A stretch of 64,000 nucleotides of DNA from Paraflavitalea sp. CAU 1676 (lineage in GTDB: Bacteria > Bacteroidota > Bacteroidia > Chitinophagales > Chitinophagaceae), in assembly GCF_029223285.1 (NCBI RefSeq), contig NZ_JARHUJ010000003.1, positions 434,001-498,000 on the forward strand, read 5' to 3'. The notes under the pieces were generated by a model, which made no database searches, was not told where the DNA came from, and worked only from the letters and a program-made list of their open reading frames with translations. This document shows positions 37,293 through 46,538 of this stretch, in pieces; position 1 is the first letter of the stretch; every line of letters starts with the position of its first letter. A program made the translations under genes and the position numbers.

Positions 37293-38624
37293 ATGATCCG
37301 ACTTACGATTGCCTGTGCAACCGCCTTGTTATTGTCCATTACCTCCATTGCCCAATCAACTTACACGCCCTCACCCCAAAACCTCGAAGCACGCAAGTGG
37401 TTCGAAAATGCCCGTTTCGGCATGTTCATTCACTGGGGCGCATCGGCCGTACTCGGCAATGGCGAATGGGTCATGAACAACCGCAATATCCAGGTAAAAG
37501 AATACCGCCGCCTCATCGACATCTTCAATCCCACGGCTTTCGATGCAAAGACCTGGGTAACCACGGCCAAGAATGCAGGCATGCAGTACATCACGCTCAT
37601 CACCCGCCACCACGACGGCTTTAGCCTGTGGGATACCAAGCAATCCGATTGGAACATCATGGGCACTCCCTATAAAAAAGACATCGTAAAACAGATCGCC
37701 GACGAATGCCACCGCCAGGGCATCAAGATATTCTTCTACTACTCCCTGCTCGACTGGTACCGGACCGACTACCAATACGAAACCGGTCGCACCGGTAAAG
37801 GAACGGGCCGCACCGAAAAAAGCAACTGGCCCAGCTATGTCAATTTCATGAAAGCCCAGCTCACCGAACTGCTTACCAATTATGGCGAAGTGGCCGGCAT
37901 CTGGTTCGATGGCCATTGGGATCAACTCGAGAACGACCACAACAAACAAGCCGTATCGAAAGTAGACTGGAAATACGACGAGATCTACAACCTCATCCAC
38001 AAACTGCAACCGCAATGTCTCATCAGCAATAACCACCACCTGAGCCCCATACCCGGCGAAGATTTCCAGGCATTCGAGAAAGACCTGCCCGGCGCCAACA
38101 CCTCCGGTTTTGGTGGAGCATCGGTCTCTCAACTGCCACTGGAGACCTGCGAAACCATCAACGACTCCTGGGGCTTCAACATCACCGACCGCAATTACAA
38201 ATCGACTAAAGCACTCATACATTATCTCGTTAAAGCGGCCGGACACAATGCCAATTTCCTCCTCAACATCGGGCCAATGCCCAATGGCGCTATACAGCCC
38301 GAGTTCACCGATCGCCTGAATGCGATGGGAGCGTGGCTGAAGACCTACGGCGAAACAGTGTACGGAACAAAAGGAGGCTTCATCGCACCGCAGGATTGGG
38401 GCGCCGTTACCGAGAAAGGCAATACCGTGTACCTGCACCTGCTGAAAGCACCCGACGAAAAGCTGTTCCTGAAGATCCCCTACAAGATCAAATCCATCAA
38501 AACCTTTACCGGCAAAACAGCTGTGAAGTGCCAGGTGTTGGCCGACAACTATGTGGTGATCGATACGAAGGCAGTACCGAAAGAAGAGTTCGATACGATT
38601 CTTGAAGTCGAGACTGCAAAATAG
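37293..38624 (+). CDS. Alpha-L-fucosidase (GH29)
   Basis: 443 residues with a signal peptide (residues 1-20, ends AQS). GH29 landmarks: WFENARFGMFIHWGASAV (residues 37-52), TRHHDGFSLWDTKQSDW (104-120) and the nucleophile Asp206 in GIWFDGHWD. The C-terminal part (about 355-440) is a beta domain. It is periplasmic or surface, hydrolysing alpha-fucose from glycans. There is no SusC/SusD partner nearby, so it is not a classic polysaccharide locus. Confidence 0.95.
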   Translation: MIRLTIACATALLLSITSIAQSTYTPSPQNLEARKWFENARFGMFIHWGASAVLGNGEWVMNNRNIQVKEYRRLIDIFNPTAFDAKTWVTTAKNAGMQYITLITRHHDGFSLWDTKQSDWNIMGTPYKKDIVKQIADECHRQGIKIFFYYSLLDWYRTDYQYETGRTGKGTGRTEKSNWPSYVNFMKAQLTELLTNYGEVAGIWFDGHWDQLENDHNKQAVSKVDWKYDEIYNLIHKLQPQCLISNNHHLSPIPGEDFQAFEKDLPGANTSGFGGASVSQLPLETCETINDSWGFNITDRNYKSTKALIHYLVKAAGHNANFLLNIGPMPNGAIQPEFTDRLNAMGAWLKTYGETVYGTKGGFIAPQDWGAVTEKGNTVYLHLLKAPDEKLFLKIPYKIKSIKTFTGKTAVKCQVLADNYVVIDTKAVPKEEFDTILEVETAK

Positions 38625-38957
38625 CTACGATTTGTGGGTTATCTTTTTGAGCTTTTTGGGATGTTGTCGTGTGTCGAAAACAGTAATGATTTCGATAGCA
38701 GATCGCCTATTGCGGTAATATATACTGTTGTGCTTAGAAAGAGCGTAGGAGCGAATATTTCTCCTTTTATCATAATACCTGAATATGCGGGGATTGAGAC
38801 TTATGATTTTGTAGAATGCCTCTAACTTGCTGAGGAAATTGTCTATTACTTTTTGATTCCAGTTTTCTTGGAGATAATGGATAATTTCAATAATGTCCTT
38901 TTGCGCTTGGGGGGATATAATAACAGGCTTTGGCTTGGGGCTATTTTTTTGACCCAT
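38625..38957 (-). CDS. ParE/RelE-family toxin
   Basis: A 110-residue basic protein (SPQAQKDIIEIIHYLQENWNQKVIDNFL, NPRIFRYYDKRRNIRSYALSKHNSIYYRN, IITVFDTRQHPKKL) with the ParE/RelE toxin fold pattern. Its start lies within the end of the antitoxin gene (overlap about 17 bases), so the two are translationally coupled. It directly abuts the fucosidase stop. The target (gyrase or ribosome) cannot be chosen from sequence. Confidence 0.85.
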   Translation of the reverse strand: MGQKNSPKPKPVIISPQAQKDIIEIIHYLQENWNQKVIDNFLSKLEAFYKIISLNPRIFRYYDKRRNIRSYALSKHNSIYYRNRRSAIEIITVFDTRQHPKKLKKITHKS

Positions 38958-39189
38958 ACCGTTGTTTCATGCGTTGGAGAAACGGTCCAAACTCAGCCCC
39001 TTCGCCATTGTCAAGCTGCTGGATGCCCTTAGCCAGTTTTTTTTCCAATGCATTTTTATCAGGCTTTTCAACCTTCATCTTCTTTTGATTGGCCAGCTCT
39101 TTAACGAGAAGGTAAGCAGATTGCAATTCCTCCTTGTCTAAGCCCTCAAGGCTTTTTGAAATCTTATTCTTTAGTTCAGTCGTAGACAT
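38941..39189 (-). CDS. Antitoxin partner of the ParE-like toxin
   Basis: An 82-residue protein (MSTTELKNKISKSLEGL, ELQSAYLLVKELANQKKM) with a helical N-terminal half and a Lys/Gln-rich C-terminal half (LAKGIQQLDNGEGAEFG, likely toxin-binding). It is upstream of and overlaps the toxin gene in the usual antitoxin-toxin order. It does not clearly match one DNA-binding class, so autoregulation is an assumption. Confidence 0.7.
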   Translation of the reverse strand: MSTTELKNKISKSLEGLDKEELQSAYLLVKELANQKKMKVEKPDKNALEKKLAKGIQQLDNGEGAEFGPFLQRMKQRYGSKK

Positions 39190-39302
39190 TTATTTGTAAA
39201 ACCAGTTTGTGGCTTTCTATCATTAAATATACAAAATTCTCAATTAATCGTCGGTGACTGCATTTCACTATAGCATTTGACTTCTGAATTGAAACCAACA
39301 AA

Positions 39303-39323
39303 AATGCCGGCTTACGCCGGCAT
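39303..39323 (-). terminator. Intrinsic terminator of the 45-residue protein gene
   Basis: On the minus strand AATGCCGGC, a 4-base loop, then GCCGGCATT, followed by TTTGTT. This is a perfect 9-bp stem placed 35 bases after the small gene. Confidence 0.8.
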
Positions 39324-39358
39324 TGACATTATTGCTTGCTATTGTAGGGTCTTCCGAC

Positions 39359-39496
39359 CTATTCAATAATTTGGATCGCTGATGAACACAACATGAGGAA
39401 AGCATACACGGCGGCTAAAAGAATACCACCAACTAAAGTGAGGCGCATTACAGTTTTGCTGACAGACGGATTCTGGACATTGAGTTGAGCCTTCAT
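39359..39496 (-). CDS. 45-residue single-pass membrane protein
   Basis: Found by reading the minus strand below the usual size cut-off: start ATG at 39496 (MKAQLNVQNPSVSKTVMRLT), hydrophobic residues 20-38 (LVGGILLAAVYAFLML), stop TAG at 39361-39359. The perfect terminator at 39303-39323 right after it supports transcription. The overlapping 78-residue frame at 39363-39599 has no protein character. The function is unknown. Confidence 0.6.
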   Translation of the reverse strand: MKAQLNVQNPSVSKTVMRLTLVGGILLAAVYAFLMLCSSAIQIIE

Positions 39497-39599
39497 AGGG
39501 ACGCTTTTTAGAGATTAAATAATTGTTTTCAAAGGATGATGCTGGGACTAAAGTAGAAATTGGCGTTAAATTTTGCAATAGGACTTTTACGTGATCCAT

Positions 39600-40394
39600 C
39601 TACCAGCGTTTTAACTGTTGTTGGGTAAAATCCCACTCCGGCGTTTTTATATTCAATTCATCCCCAGCCTTATACCACGGACTCAAGGACTCATCCATAG
39701 GGTTTTTCAAGATATGAATACTTTGGGCCGGCATATAGCTCTGCGCCAGCAGGTAGATTTTTTCGCCCGAACTGTTCACCGCCACATCCATCACCAGCAC
39801 CGCATGACCCGGAGAGCCACCCTTTATCAACACATCGCCCGGCTGTATGTCCTTAAAAGCGGCTACCTTTTTCAGTTGCTTCTCGAGCGATAAGGTTCCG
39901 CACCAGGCATACACCTGCTCCAGGTACTTTTCAAAACGCGGCCGGTCGGCCCCGGGCGGACAACTATACTTCTTTCCATTATTATCAGTAAACCAGATCC
40001 GGTCATACATTTTTCGATCATAAAAGAACTCTGCCCGCAACCGCATCACCGCATCCGCACACTGTTGCAGGTCTTTGTTCCCCACCGGCACATCGAGCAC
40101 GGCATATTGAGCGCCCTGATAGCGCTTCGGTTGTCCATTGTACAGGTACACCGCAGCGTCGGCCTTGAGGGGTACCCTACGCAGCCAGCGGGCAAAAGCG
40201 GAATCGCGCCCATCTACCCGTTTGTACCCCGACGGTAACGCAATATCTCCCACACTCCGGAGCTTGCCAGCCCCCGCTGGCACTGGATTTGATGGCGGTT
40301 GGCCCGATATCCCCTCGCAACTACCCAAAAACGGCAGGATAATTGACAGAAGGAGGTATTTAAAATAAGCCAGCCGGCGGTCAGTACATATCAT
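39600..40394 (-). CDS. DUF4846 domain lipoprotein
   Basis: 264 residues from the start at 40394 (MICTDRRLAYFKYLL); the longer frame to 40442 is unsupported. A lipoprotein signal ends at LGSC. The body (LPSGYKRVDGRDSAFARWLRRVPL, YAVLDVPVGNKDLQQCADAVMRLRAEF, GDVLIKGGSPGHAVLVMDVA) matches DUF4846, a Bacteroidota surface or periplasmic protein with an NlpC-like look. The function is unknown. Confidence 0.85.
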   Translation of the reverse strand: MICTDRRLAYFKYLLLSIILPFLGSCEGISGQPPSNPVPAGAGKLRSVGDIALPSGYKRVDGRDSAFARWLRRVPLKADAAVYLYNGQPKRYQGAQYAVLDVPVGNKDLQQCADAVMRLRAEFFYDRKMYDRIWFTDNNGKKYSCPPGADRPRFEKYLEQVYAWCGTLSLEKQLKKVAAFKDIQPGDVLIKGGSPGHAVLVMDVAVNSSGEKIYLLAQSYMPAQSIHILKNPMDESLSPWYKAGDELNIKTPEWDFTQQQLKRW

Positions 40395-40462
40395 TATTTT
40401 TGGTTTTAATTTTGGAACGACACACAAGGGCTGAATTTCCATAGCAAAAGACTGTTAAGCAT

Positions 40463-41626
40463 ATGTCAAACATATTAATTATCGACGACGAAAAGGCGAT
40501 CCGGAAAACACTCAGCGAGATCCTTTCTTATGAAGGATACAAGATCGATGAGGCAGGCGATGGAGAAGAAGGACTCAAGAAATTCAAAGAGAAAAGCTAC
40601 GACGTAGTATTGTGCGATATCAAAATGCCCAAACTCGACGGCATTGAATTCCTCGACAAAGCCCGGGAAGCCAACCCCGACGTACCGGTGATCATGATCT
40701 CCGGTCACGGAACCATCGAGACCGCCGTGGAAGCGGTGAAGAAAGGCGCTTACGATTATATCTCCAAACCGCCCGATCTCAACCGCCTGCTCATCACCAT
40801 CCGCAACGCCATGGACAAAACCAACCTGGTAGCGGAAACCAAAGTGCTGAAGCGCAAGGTGAGCAAGGTGGAGGAAATGATCGGCGAATCGGGTCCCATA
40901 GCCCGCATCAAGGAGACCATCGAAAAGGTGGCGCCTACGGATGCGCGTATCCTGGTTACCGGTGAAAACGGGGTAGGAAAGGAGCTGGTAGCCCGCTGGG
41001 TACATGAAAAGAGCAACCGCGTATCCGGACCGCTCATTGAAGTGAATTGCGCAGCCATCCCCAGCGAACTGATCGAAAGTGAACTCTTCGGCCACGAAAA
41101 AGGCTCGTTCACTTCTGCCGTTAAACAACGGATCGGCAAGTTCGAATCGGCCCATGGCGGCACCCTCTTTCTGGATGAGATCGGCGATATGAGCCTCAGC
41201 GCCCAGGCCAAGGTACTACGCGCCCTGCAGGAAGGCAAGATCACCCGCGTGGGTGGCGATAAAGATATCAGTGTAGATGTGCGCGTCATCGCGGCGACCA
41301 ACAAAGACCTGCTGCAGGAAGTCGAAGACAAGAACTTCCGGCTCGACTTATACCACCGTCTCAGTGTGATCATTATTCACGTTCCATCGCTCAACGATCG
41401 CCGCGACGATATTCCTTTGCTGGTCGATAAGTTCCTCGGCGATATCTGCGCCGACTACGGCATTGCCAAAAAGGCCATCGAACCCGACGCGCTCGACGCC
41501 CTCAAAGAACACAACTGGACCGGTAATATCCGCGAGCTCCGCAACGTGGTAGAGCGCCTGATCATCCTCTCGGGCAAAACCATTGTGCGGGAAGATGTAC
41601 AGTTGTACGTGCTGCCGAAGAAATAG
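40463..41626 (+). CDS. Sigma-54-type response regulator (NtrC-like, no HTH)
   Basis: 387 residues. Receiver domain 1-120 with phosphoacceptor Asp52 (LCDIKMPKLDG). AAA+ domain with Walker A GENGVGKE (168-175) and Walker B LFLDEIGDM (235-243). The GAFTGA loop that contacts sigma-54 reads GSFTSA at residues 214-219, and the protein stops soon after the AAA+ C-terminal lid, with no Fis-type DNA-binding domain. It is a regulator whose classic sigma-54 interaction may be lost. Confidence 0.9.
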   Translation: MSNILIIDDEKAIRKTLSEILSYEGYKIDEAGDGEEGLKKFKEKSYDVVLCDIKMPKLDGIEFLDKAREANPDVPVIMISGHGTIETAVEAVKKGAYDYISKPPDLNRLLITIRNAMDKTNLVAETKVLKRKVSKVEEMIGESGPIARIKETIEKVAPTDARILVTGENGVGKELVARWVHEKSNRVSGPLIEVNCAAIPSELIESELFGHEKGSFTSAVKQRIGKFESAHGGTLFLDEIGDMSLSAQAKVLRALQEGKITRVGGDKDISVDVRVIAATNKDLLQEVEDKNFRLDLYHRLSVIIIHVPSLNDRRDDIPLLVDKFLGDICADYGIAKKAIEPDALDALKEHNWTGNIRELRNVVERLIILSGKTIVREDVQLYVLPKK

Positions 41627-41646
41627 TAATTGTAACGCATATATTC

Positions 41647-41693
41647 AAAGGTTCACCAGAGCGCTGTGGCGGGAGGGTGAACCTTTGTTTTAT
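41647..41693 (+). terminator. Terminator after the response regulator
   Basis: AAAGGTTCACC (41647-41657) pairs with GGTGAACCTTT (41676-41686), an 11-bp stem, followed by GTTTTATT. Confidence 0.85.
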
Positions 41694-41708
41694 TAGTCGA
41701 TAGCTCGC

Positions 41709-42380
41709 ATGAAAAAAACTTCATTTATAATTATATCCTGTACCCTGGGATTATTGCTGCAAGCAGCCGGGCAGGATACCGCCAGGTATTCGCAAACCCA
41801 GACATCATTATTTGGAAATAGTTATACGTTCATCAGGAAGAACAAACAGGATAAAGCTGGCCAGTTTTTCCAGCTGTGTATGTCGGATGACGGCATATGT
41901 TGGTATGGGGCTGGAAGTTTTACCCAAACCAGGCATAAGATATTCCTGCAATTCGACACCTCTAAGCACCACAACCGAACTGAAATAGTTTACCAAACCA
42001 GCCACCGCGACACACTATATGTATATTGGTTTGACTGGTGGCACAACGACCAGGTGCCATTTGGAGTGAGGGCTCCAGGCGATCTCAACCCAAAAACCTA
42101 TAACGCTGGTTACGGTAGTAGCGTAGTACATATACCCAAAAAAGAGGTCGTTGGAAAGAAGCTGGCAATATTTCCGATGTCAGGCACCACAAAGTTGCTC
42201 GACCTGGATATACCCCCTGAAGCCGATGAGATCAGGGTTTTCGCCAATGATACCGCACGCATGATTACGTTTAACAAAACCAAGGAAACACTCAGAAAAC
42301 GGGAGAATGGCTTTATTACAAAAGGCATGTGGGCAAAAAGCCGCCGTTCCCTATTTGTGCAGAAACCCAAATCCTCTTAG
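41709..42380 (+). CDS. Hypothetical secreted protein
   Basis: A 223-residue protein with a signal peptide (residues 4-21, ending AAGQ). The mature part is aromatic-rich and beta-like (SYTFIRKNKQDKAGQFFQLCMSD, DTLYVYWFDWWHNDQ). I do not recognise a family. The gene stands alone between the response-regulator terminator and the CYTH gene. Confidence 0.55.
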   Translation: MKKTSFIIISCTLGLLLQAAGQDTARYSQTQTSLFGNSYTFIRKNKQDKAGQFFQLCMSDDGICWYGAGSFTQTRHKIFLQFDTSKHHNRTEIVYQTSHRDTLYVYWFDWWHNDQVPFGVRAPGDLNPKTYNAGYGSSVVHIPKKEVVGKKLAIFPMSGTTKLLDLDIPPEADEIRVFANDTARMITFNKTKETLRKRENGFITKGMWAKSRRSLFVQKPKSS

Positions 42381-42417
42381 AAAAAAATTACCTTAGTACC
42401 AGCTCCGATCTAATCTC

Positions 42418-42885
42418 ATGACAACTGAAATAGAAAGAAAATTCCTGGTTAAACCCGAACTATGGCTCACAGTCAATAAGGGAACCGGCAAACAATACGT
42501 GCAGGGATATCTGCTCACCGAACCCGGCAAAACCATCCGGGTGCGGATCGGTGGAGACCAGGGATTCCTGACCATCAAAGGAGCCACCAAAGGCATCTCC
42601 CGGAGCGAATTTGAATATGAGATACCCGTGGCGGATGCGGAGCAGTTACTGAAACAATTCTGTGCAGCCCTGGTCGCCAAAACCCGCTACGAAATCGAAC
42701 ATAAAGGCAAACACTGGGAAGTAGATGTGTTTGCAGGCGACAATGAAGGGCTGGTAGTAGCGGAAATAGAACTCGCCGCCGAAGACGAAGCATTCGAGTT
42801 GCCCGACTGGGTAGACCAGGAAGTATCCGATGATGAACGATATTACAATGCCTATTTGTCGGCCAGGCCATACAAAACCTGGTAA
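42418..42885 (+). CDS. CYTH domain protein (triphosphate tunnel fold)
   Basis: 155 residues with the CYTH start MTTEIERKFLV (the ExExK motif), then TIRVRIGGDQGFLTIKGATKG, YEIPVADAEQLL, KTRYEIEHKGKHWEVDVF and GLVVAEIEL. This family acts on inorganic polyphosphate or organic triphosphates. It is a short, ygiF-free version. It starts 37 bases after the previous gene. Confidence 0.95.
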   Translation: MTTEIERKFLVKPELWLTVNKGTGKQYVQGYLLTEPGKTIRVRIGGDQGFLTIKGATKGISRSEFEYEIPVADAEQLLKQFCAALVAKTRYEIEHKGKHWEVDVFAGDNEGLVVAEIELAAEDEAFELPDWVDQEVSDDERYYNAYLSARPYKTW

Positions 42886-42915
42886 ATCGTCCACCTAAAC
42901 CTTATCACCAACTAT

Positions 42916-43269
42916 ATGAGATCAATCCGTTTCGCATTCCTCATCATCGCTTTATTGTCCGTCTTTAACGGCCACAGCCAGGCTACCCCTGCCAAACAAA
43001 TCGACTTCAAAAAGGCTAAGGTGTCATTTGTTACAGACTTCAACAACAGCAACGCTACCAAAGACGGTTACTACCTGCGTGGCTACGTCGTCAACATCAG
43101 TCCCGAAAAAGGGCGCGAACTGGATGGCAAAAAAATACGGGTGTCCGGCAAAGTAACCGTCGTAAAAGGAGTACAGAATGACCCCAACGGCAAGGACGAC
43201 ATCCAACAGGGCCGTGCCGAAGACTTCCTGTACATCAAAAAGCCCAGGATAGAAGTACTGAAGCATTAG
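42916..43269 (+). CDS. Small secreted OB-like protein
   Basis: A 117-residue protein with a signal peptide (hydrophobic residues 7-20, ends HSQ). The mature part (FKKAKVSFVTDFNNSN, GYYLRGYVVNISPEKGRELDGKKIRVSGKV) looks like an OB-fold strand pattern. The function is unknown. Its stop overlaps the stop of the convergent glycosyltransferase gene by a few bases. Confidence 0.6.
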   Translation: MRSIRFAFLIIALLSVFNGHSQATPAKQIDFKKAKVSFVTDFNNSNATKDGYYLRGYVVNISPEKGRELDGKKIRVSGKVTVVKGVQNDPNGKDDIQQGRAEDFLYIKKPRIEVLKH

Positions 43270-44294
43270 CCCTCCATAAACCCCGACAGCGCGCTGCGGA
43301 GCTTATTCTTGATCGACTTGGGGAAGTTCTCCTTTACCCATAGCTTAATGCGCCCCTTAGTAGTACTGCGCGCCAGCTGCCGGTAATGCTCTTCGTGCTT
43401 ATTGGCATAATAGCAGACCTTCTTCTTAGTGGTCTCATAACCTTCCGCCACCAGGTCGCGCCGGTATCGCTCAAAAAGCTCCTTGAGAATGGGGAAGTCG
43501 GTTTCTGTATAGCGGTCTTGCTGATCGGTGAATAGCTTATTACCCGGAATATTGACATTGCTATAGTGATAGATCGCCAGTCCGTAGCGGCCGTTCACCA
43601 TCACCTTGCTGTTGACACGGGTGATGGCACGCTCCATCAAATTCCAGTAACCAATATTATAACCGGGGTGTTTAACTATTACTACTTTATCGAAGAATAC
43701 CGGCGCCAGGATGATCCATTTTTGATCATAGAACAATCCCGCCTTCCAATCCACATAACTATAATGTCGCAGGCGATCCCGCCACCAGGTGATGAAACGC
43801 ATCGTATTCTCATTCACCGTCACGGAAATCAATCCCAGGTTATAAGTACCGGTAGCCAGGTACGAGATCTCATTGGGCGTTTTACCGTCGAAAGGCTGCG
43901 GCTGGAGTAGGTGAGGGAAGAGCAGGATATCACCTTCCTGGTGCATGCGACTGATCTCGTCAAGCTTCTCATAGATCGCCATATCCGGATCGATGAACAG
44001 GATATGCTCCGCCTGGGGATACTTGCGGGCAAAGTATTCGAGGAAGAAAGGCTTCAGGGCATTCTTAAGGTCGCTTACCCCATAATGGATGGCCATGCCC
44101 TCGAGGTCTTCGATACCGGCCTCTTCACAGGGCACCACCTGGAAACCATCGTACCAGGGCGCCAGGTCCAGCTCACGTTTGTCGCACAGTCCGATAAAGA
44201 ACTCGTAGTCGGGATTGTGCTCCTTCAACGATTTACCCACCACACGGGCCAGCGACAAGAAACTATTGGTACAGATAGTAAAAGCGATCTTCAT
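43266..44294 (-). CDS. GT8-like glycosyltransferase
   Basis: 342 residues starting MKIAFTICTNSFLSLARVVGKSL, with the nucleotide-sugar motif HILFIDPDMAIY (DPD at about residue 100) and a C-terminal half (NIGYWNLMERAI, KVMVNGRYGLAIYHYSNVN) like GT8-type enzymes. It is probably involved in surface glycan or capsule assembly. The flippase genes lie just upstream on the same strand, after a HEAT-like gene. Confidence 0.75.
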   Translation of the reverse strand: MKIAFTICTNSFLSLARVVGKSLKEHNPDYEFFIGLCDKRELDLAPWYDGFQVVPCEEAGIEDLEGMAIHYGVSDLKNALKPFFLEYFARKYPQAEHILFIDPDMAIYEKLDEISRMHQEGDILLFPHLLQPQPFDGKTPNEISYLATGTYNLGLISVTVNENTMRFITWWRDRLRHYSYVDWKAGLFYDQKWIILAPVFFDKVVIVKHPGYNIGYWNLMERAITRVNSKVMVNGRYGLAIYHYSNVNIPGNKLFTDQQDRYTETDFPILKELFERYRRDLVAEGYETTKKKVCYYANKHEEHYRQLARSTTKGRIKLWVKENFPKSIKNKLRSALSGFMEG

Positions 44295-44465
44295 ATAATA
44301 AAATTATGCATCTCCCTAAATCGGGGCGAAAGATAATAGAAAAATGAGGGTATTGGAAGTGCAAGCAGGATAAAATGCGGGTATCATCACTTCGCCCGGC
44401 AAAACCTACACGGTCTGCACCTACAGACTAAGGTGCCACCTGAAAGGCCGTTCACAAAAGTAGTC

Positions 44466-44978
44466 CTACTTAAACCGCTTCAGGATCTTCCTGGCGCGCG
44501 AATGGAAGGCAGGCGTTTCATGTGGCCAGCGTTCTTCAATGATGAGCTTCAGTTCAGGAACAATATCGGGATATGCAATGGCCAGACGTTCGAGAATCGT
44601 AAGCGAAAAGGCCTTGATCGCCGCCAGTTGCTGCGGGTCTTCGATAAAGGCAAAGCAAAGGTTCATCACATCACCCTGGTATGCTTCGGGAATCGTTACA
44701 TGCTGTAGCGCCCGAACGATATTCCGCGTCACCGCATTGTGCACATCCTTCCGCTCCAGCAACTTCAACAGCTTCCCCAAATGCGGCATCACCCATTCCG
44801 GCTTTGCTTCCACACAATAGCTCAGCGGCCAGCCGGCCCTTTGCTGCTCCAGCGGCTCACCTTCCAAAAAGATCTTCATCAGGGCATTGAACCGCTTTTG
44901 ATCGCGCGAAACATACTGCACGATCTTATCGGCCTGCGCCTTCGAATGCTCGGCTAATATGGTCGCTTTAAGATCCAC
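44466..44978 (-). CDS. HEAT-repeat-like helical protein
   Basis: I start it at the GTG at 44978 (VDLKATILAEHSKAQADKIV), which overlaps the flippase gene by 11 bases; the frame upstream of it is the other strand of that gene. The 170 residues are all-helical with HEAT-like repeats (GKLLKLLERKDVHNAVTRNIVRAL, AAIKAFSLTILERLAIAYPDIVPEL). It is likely a scaffold or binding protein in the surface-glycan region. The function is unknown. Confidence 0.6.
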   Translation of the reverse strand: MDLKATILAEHSKAQADKIVQYVSRDQKRFNALMKIFLEGEPLEQQRAGWPLSYCVEAKPEWVMPHLGKLLKLLERKDVHNAVTRNIVRALQHVTIPEAYQGDVMNLCFAFIEDPQQLAAIKAFSLTILERLAIAYPDIVPELKLIIEERWPHETPAFHSRARKILKRFK

Positions 44979-46344
44979 TGGTCTTGAGCAGTTTCTTACG
45001 GGCAAAACCAAACAGGTCTTTATAAGCCTGGAACATGTATTTGAAAATATTGCCAACTTCGATATGCACGTACTTTTTAAGCACACTGATCAGTACAATG
45101 GCCGAAATCACATTATAAATGATGGTAGCGTAAGCGGCTCCCATTCCCTGGAACCTCGACAAACACCAAAAGGTGGCAACCAGATTCACCAGCATCAGTG
45201 CAACGCTCACATAAAAATTGACATTCGGCTTGCCGATAGCATCCAGCGTATTGCCAAATTGGTATCCCAATGGACGCACCAGGCCGAAAAGTATCGTAAG
45301 CTGGAGGATTGGCACCGCTTCCATGAAATTGGGCGCCAGGATCGTAATGATCAGCTTGGGGAACACGAAAATGAAGATGGACATCGGCACTACCAGTGCC
45401 AGGATGGTGCCCATCATCCGCTCGAAATAGTATTTCACCTTACCCAGTCCATCCGTCTCCAGCGTCTCCACATTCTTCGGAAACAACACATCGGCTGCCG
45501 CCAGCGAAGGCACATCGATCATATTGTTGATCCGGGCCACAGTGTTATAATAAGAAACATACGTTTTACCTTCTGCAGGATTCAATACCGAAGCAGTGAT
45601 AAAGTGGTCGAACGAACGGGCAATATTCGAGAATACATTGGTACCAAAGATGTATTTACCAAAGTGGAACATGTCTCGCATAATTCCCACATTGAAATGA
45701 AATCCTTTTAAACGATAGGGTGCCGTCGATACAAACAGGATGGCCGTACCAACTGCCAGCGCACCCACCTGCAGGTAAAGCAGGTTGATGAGGTTCAGGT
45801 ATTGGGGCCACACAAAACTTAACAAAATAACACCCAGAAAGAAAATACCCTGCCGCACAAAATAAGCCCAGAAGTTCTTGGAGAACTGATAATGCGCCTG
45901 CAACAACACCTCATAATGGTTATAGGGAATCAGCAAAATGAGGAAAGACACACTCCAGTCCAGTAGTGAAACCAGGTCGGGACTCTTCAGTAAATGCCCC
46001 AGCCAGGAGCCGCCCAAAGTAAACAATAAAATAGCAAGTAACGTGCAGAAGATATTGATAAGCATAGCAGAAGACTGCACTTCACGCTTCTTGTCTGCGT
46101 ATTCCGACTGGCCCAGGAACTTGATGGTAGGGTTGCGCAGCAGCCCCTGCTTGATCGTTTCGAAGAGCGCCAGAATGGTGAGGAACAAAGCCCATACACC
46201 GTAGGTTTCTACGCCATTGGTCTGTTTGCCGAAGCCCCGCACGAGCACCATAAAGGAAACAGCTCCGAAAAAGAATAGGGAAAAACGTTGTAAAAGGGTG
46301 TAAAAGATGGAATGTAACCAGAAAGATGATTTCAACAGCTTCAA
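44968..46344 (-). CDS. Wzx/MATE-type polysaccharide flippase
   Basis: 458 residues with about 12-14 hydrophobic segments (for example LQRFSLFFFGAVSFMVLVRGFG, VSFLILLIPYNHYEVLLQA, ALALVVPMSIFIFVF-like stretches). The layout matches the polysaccharide biosynthesis/oligosaccharide flippase superfamily. With the glycosyltransferase and HEAT-like genes it forms a small surface-glycan cluster on one strand. Confidence 0.85.
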   Translation of the reverse strand: MKLLKSSFWLHSIFYTLLQRFSLFFFGAVSFMVLVRGFGKQTNGVETYGVWALFLTILALFETIKQGLLRNPTIKFLGQSEYADKKREVQSSAMLINIFCTLLAILLFTLGGSWLGHLLKSPDLVSLLDWSVSFLILLIPYNHYEVLLQAHYQFSKNFWAYFVRQGIFFLGVILLSFVWPQYLNLINLLYLQVGALAVGTAILFVSTAPYRLKGFHFNVGIMRDMFHFGKYIFGTNVFSNIARSFDHFITASVLNPAEGKTYVSYYNTVARINNMIDVPSLAAADVLFPKNVETLETDGLGKVKYYFERMMGTILALVVPMSIFIFVFPKLIITILAPNFMEAVPILQLTILFGLVRPLGYQFGNTLDAIGKPNVNFYVSVALMLVNLVATFWCLSRFQGMGAAYATIIYNVISAIVLISVLKKYVHIEVGNIFKYMFQAYKDLFGFARKKLLKTSGS

Positions 46345-46538
46345 AGTGTTCAGGCTTTGGGCGTGAAATTAATATAATAATTGATTGGTGGTTAGTGGAG
46401 AAGTACGCAAGATGGATCGACCGGTCTATTTTACCCATATTCGGTCGGGCTAAAGGTTAATATTCAAATGATTTAAATACTACCGGCCGCTTGGAACTCG
46501 TTATAGGCTGCTGTACATTTCCTTTTCAATGTCTTCTG

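Noticed and set aside
39363-39599. 78-residue minus-strand frame.
   Set aside because: Another frame of the same stretch encodes the 45-residue membrane protein with a clear terminator.
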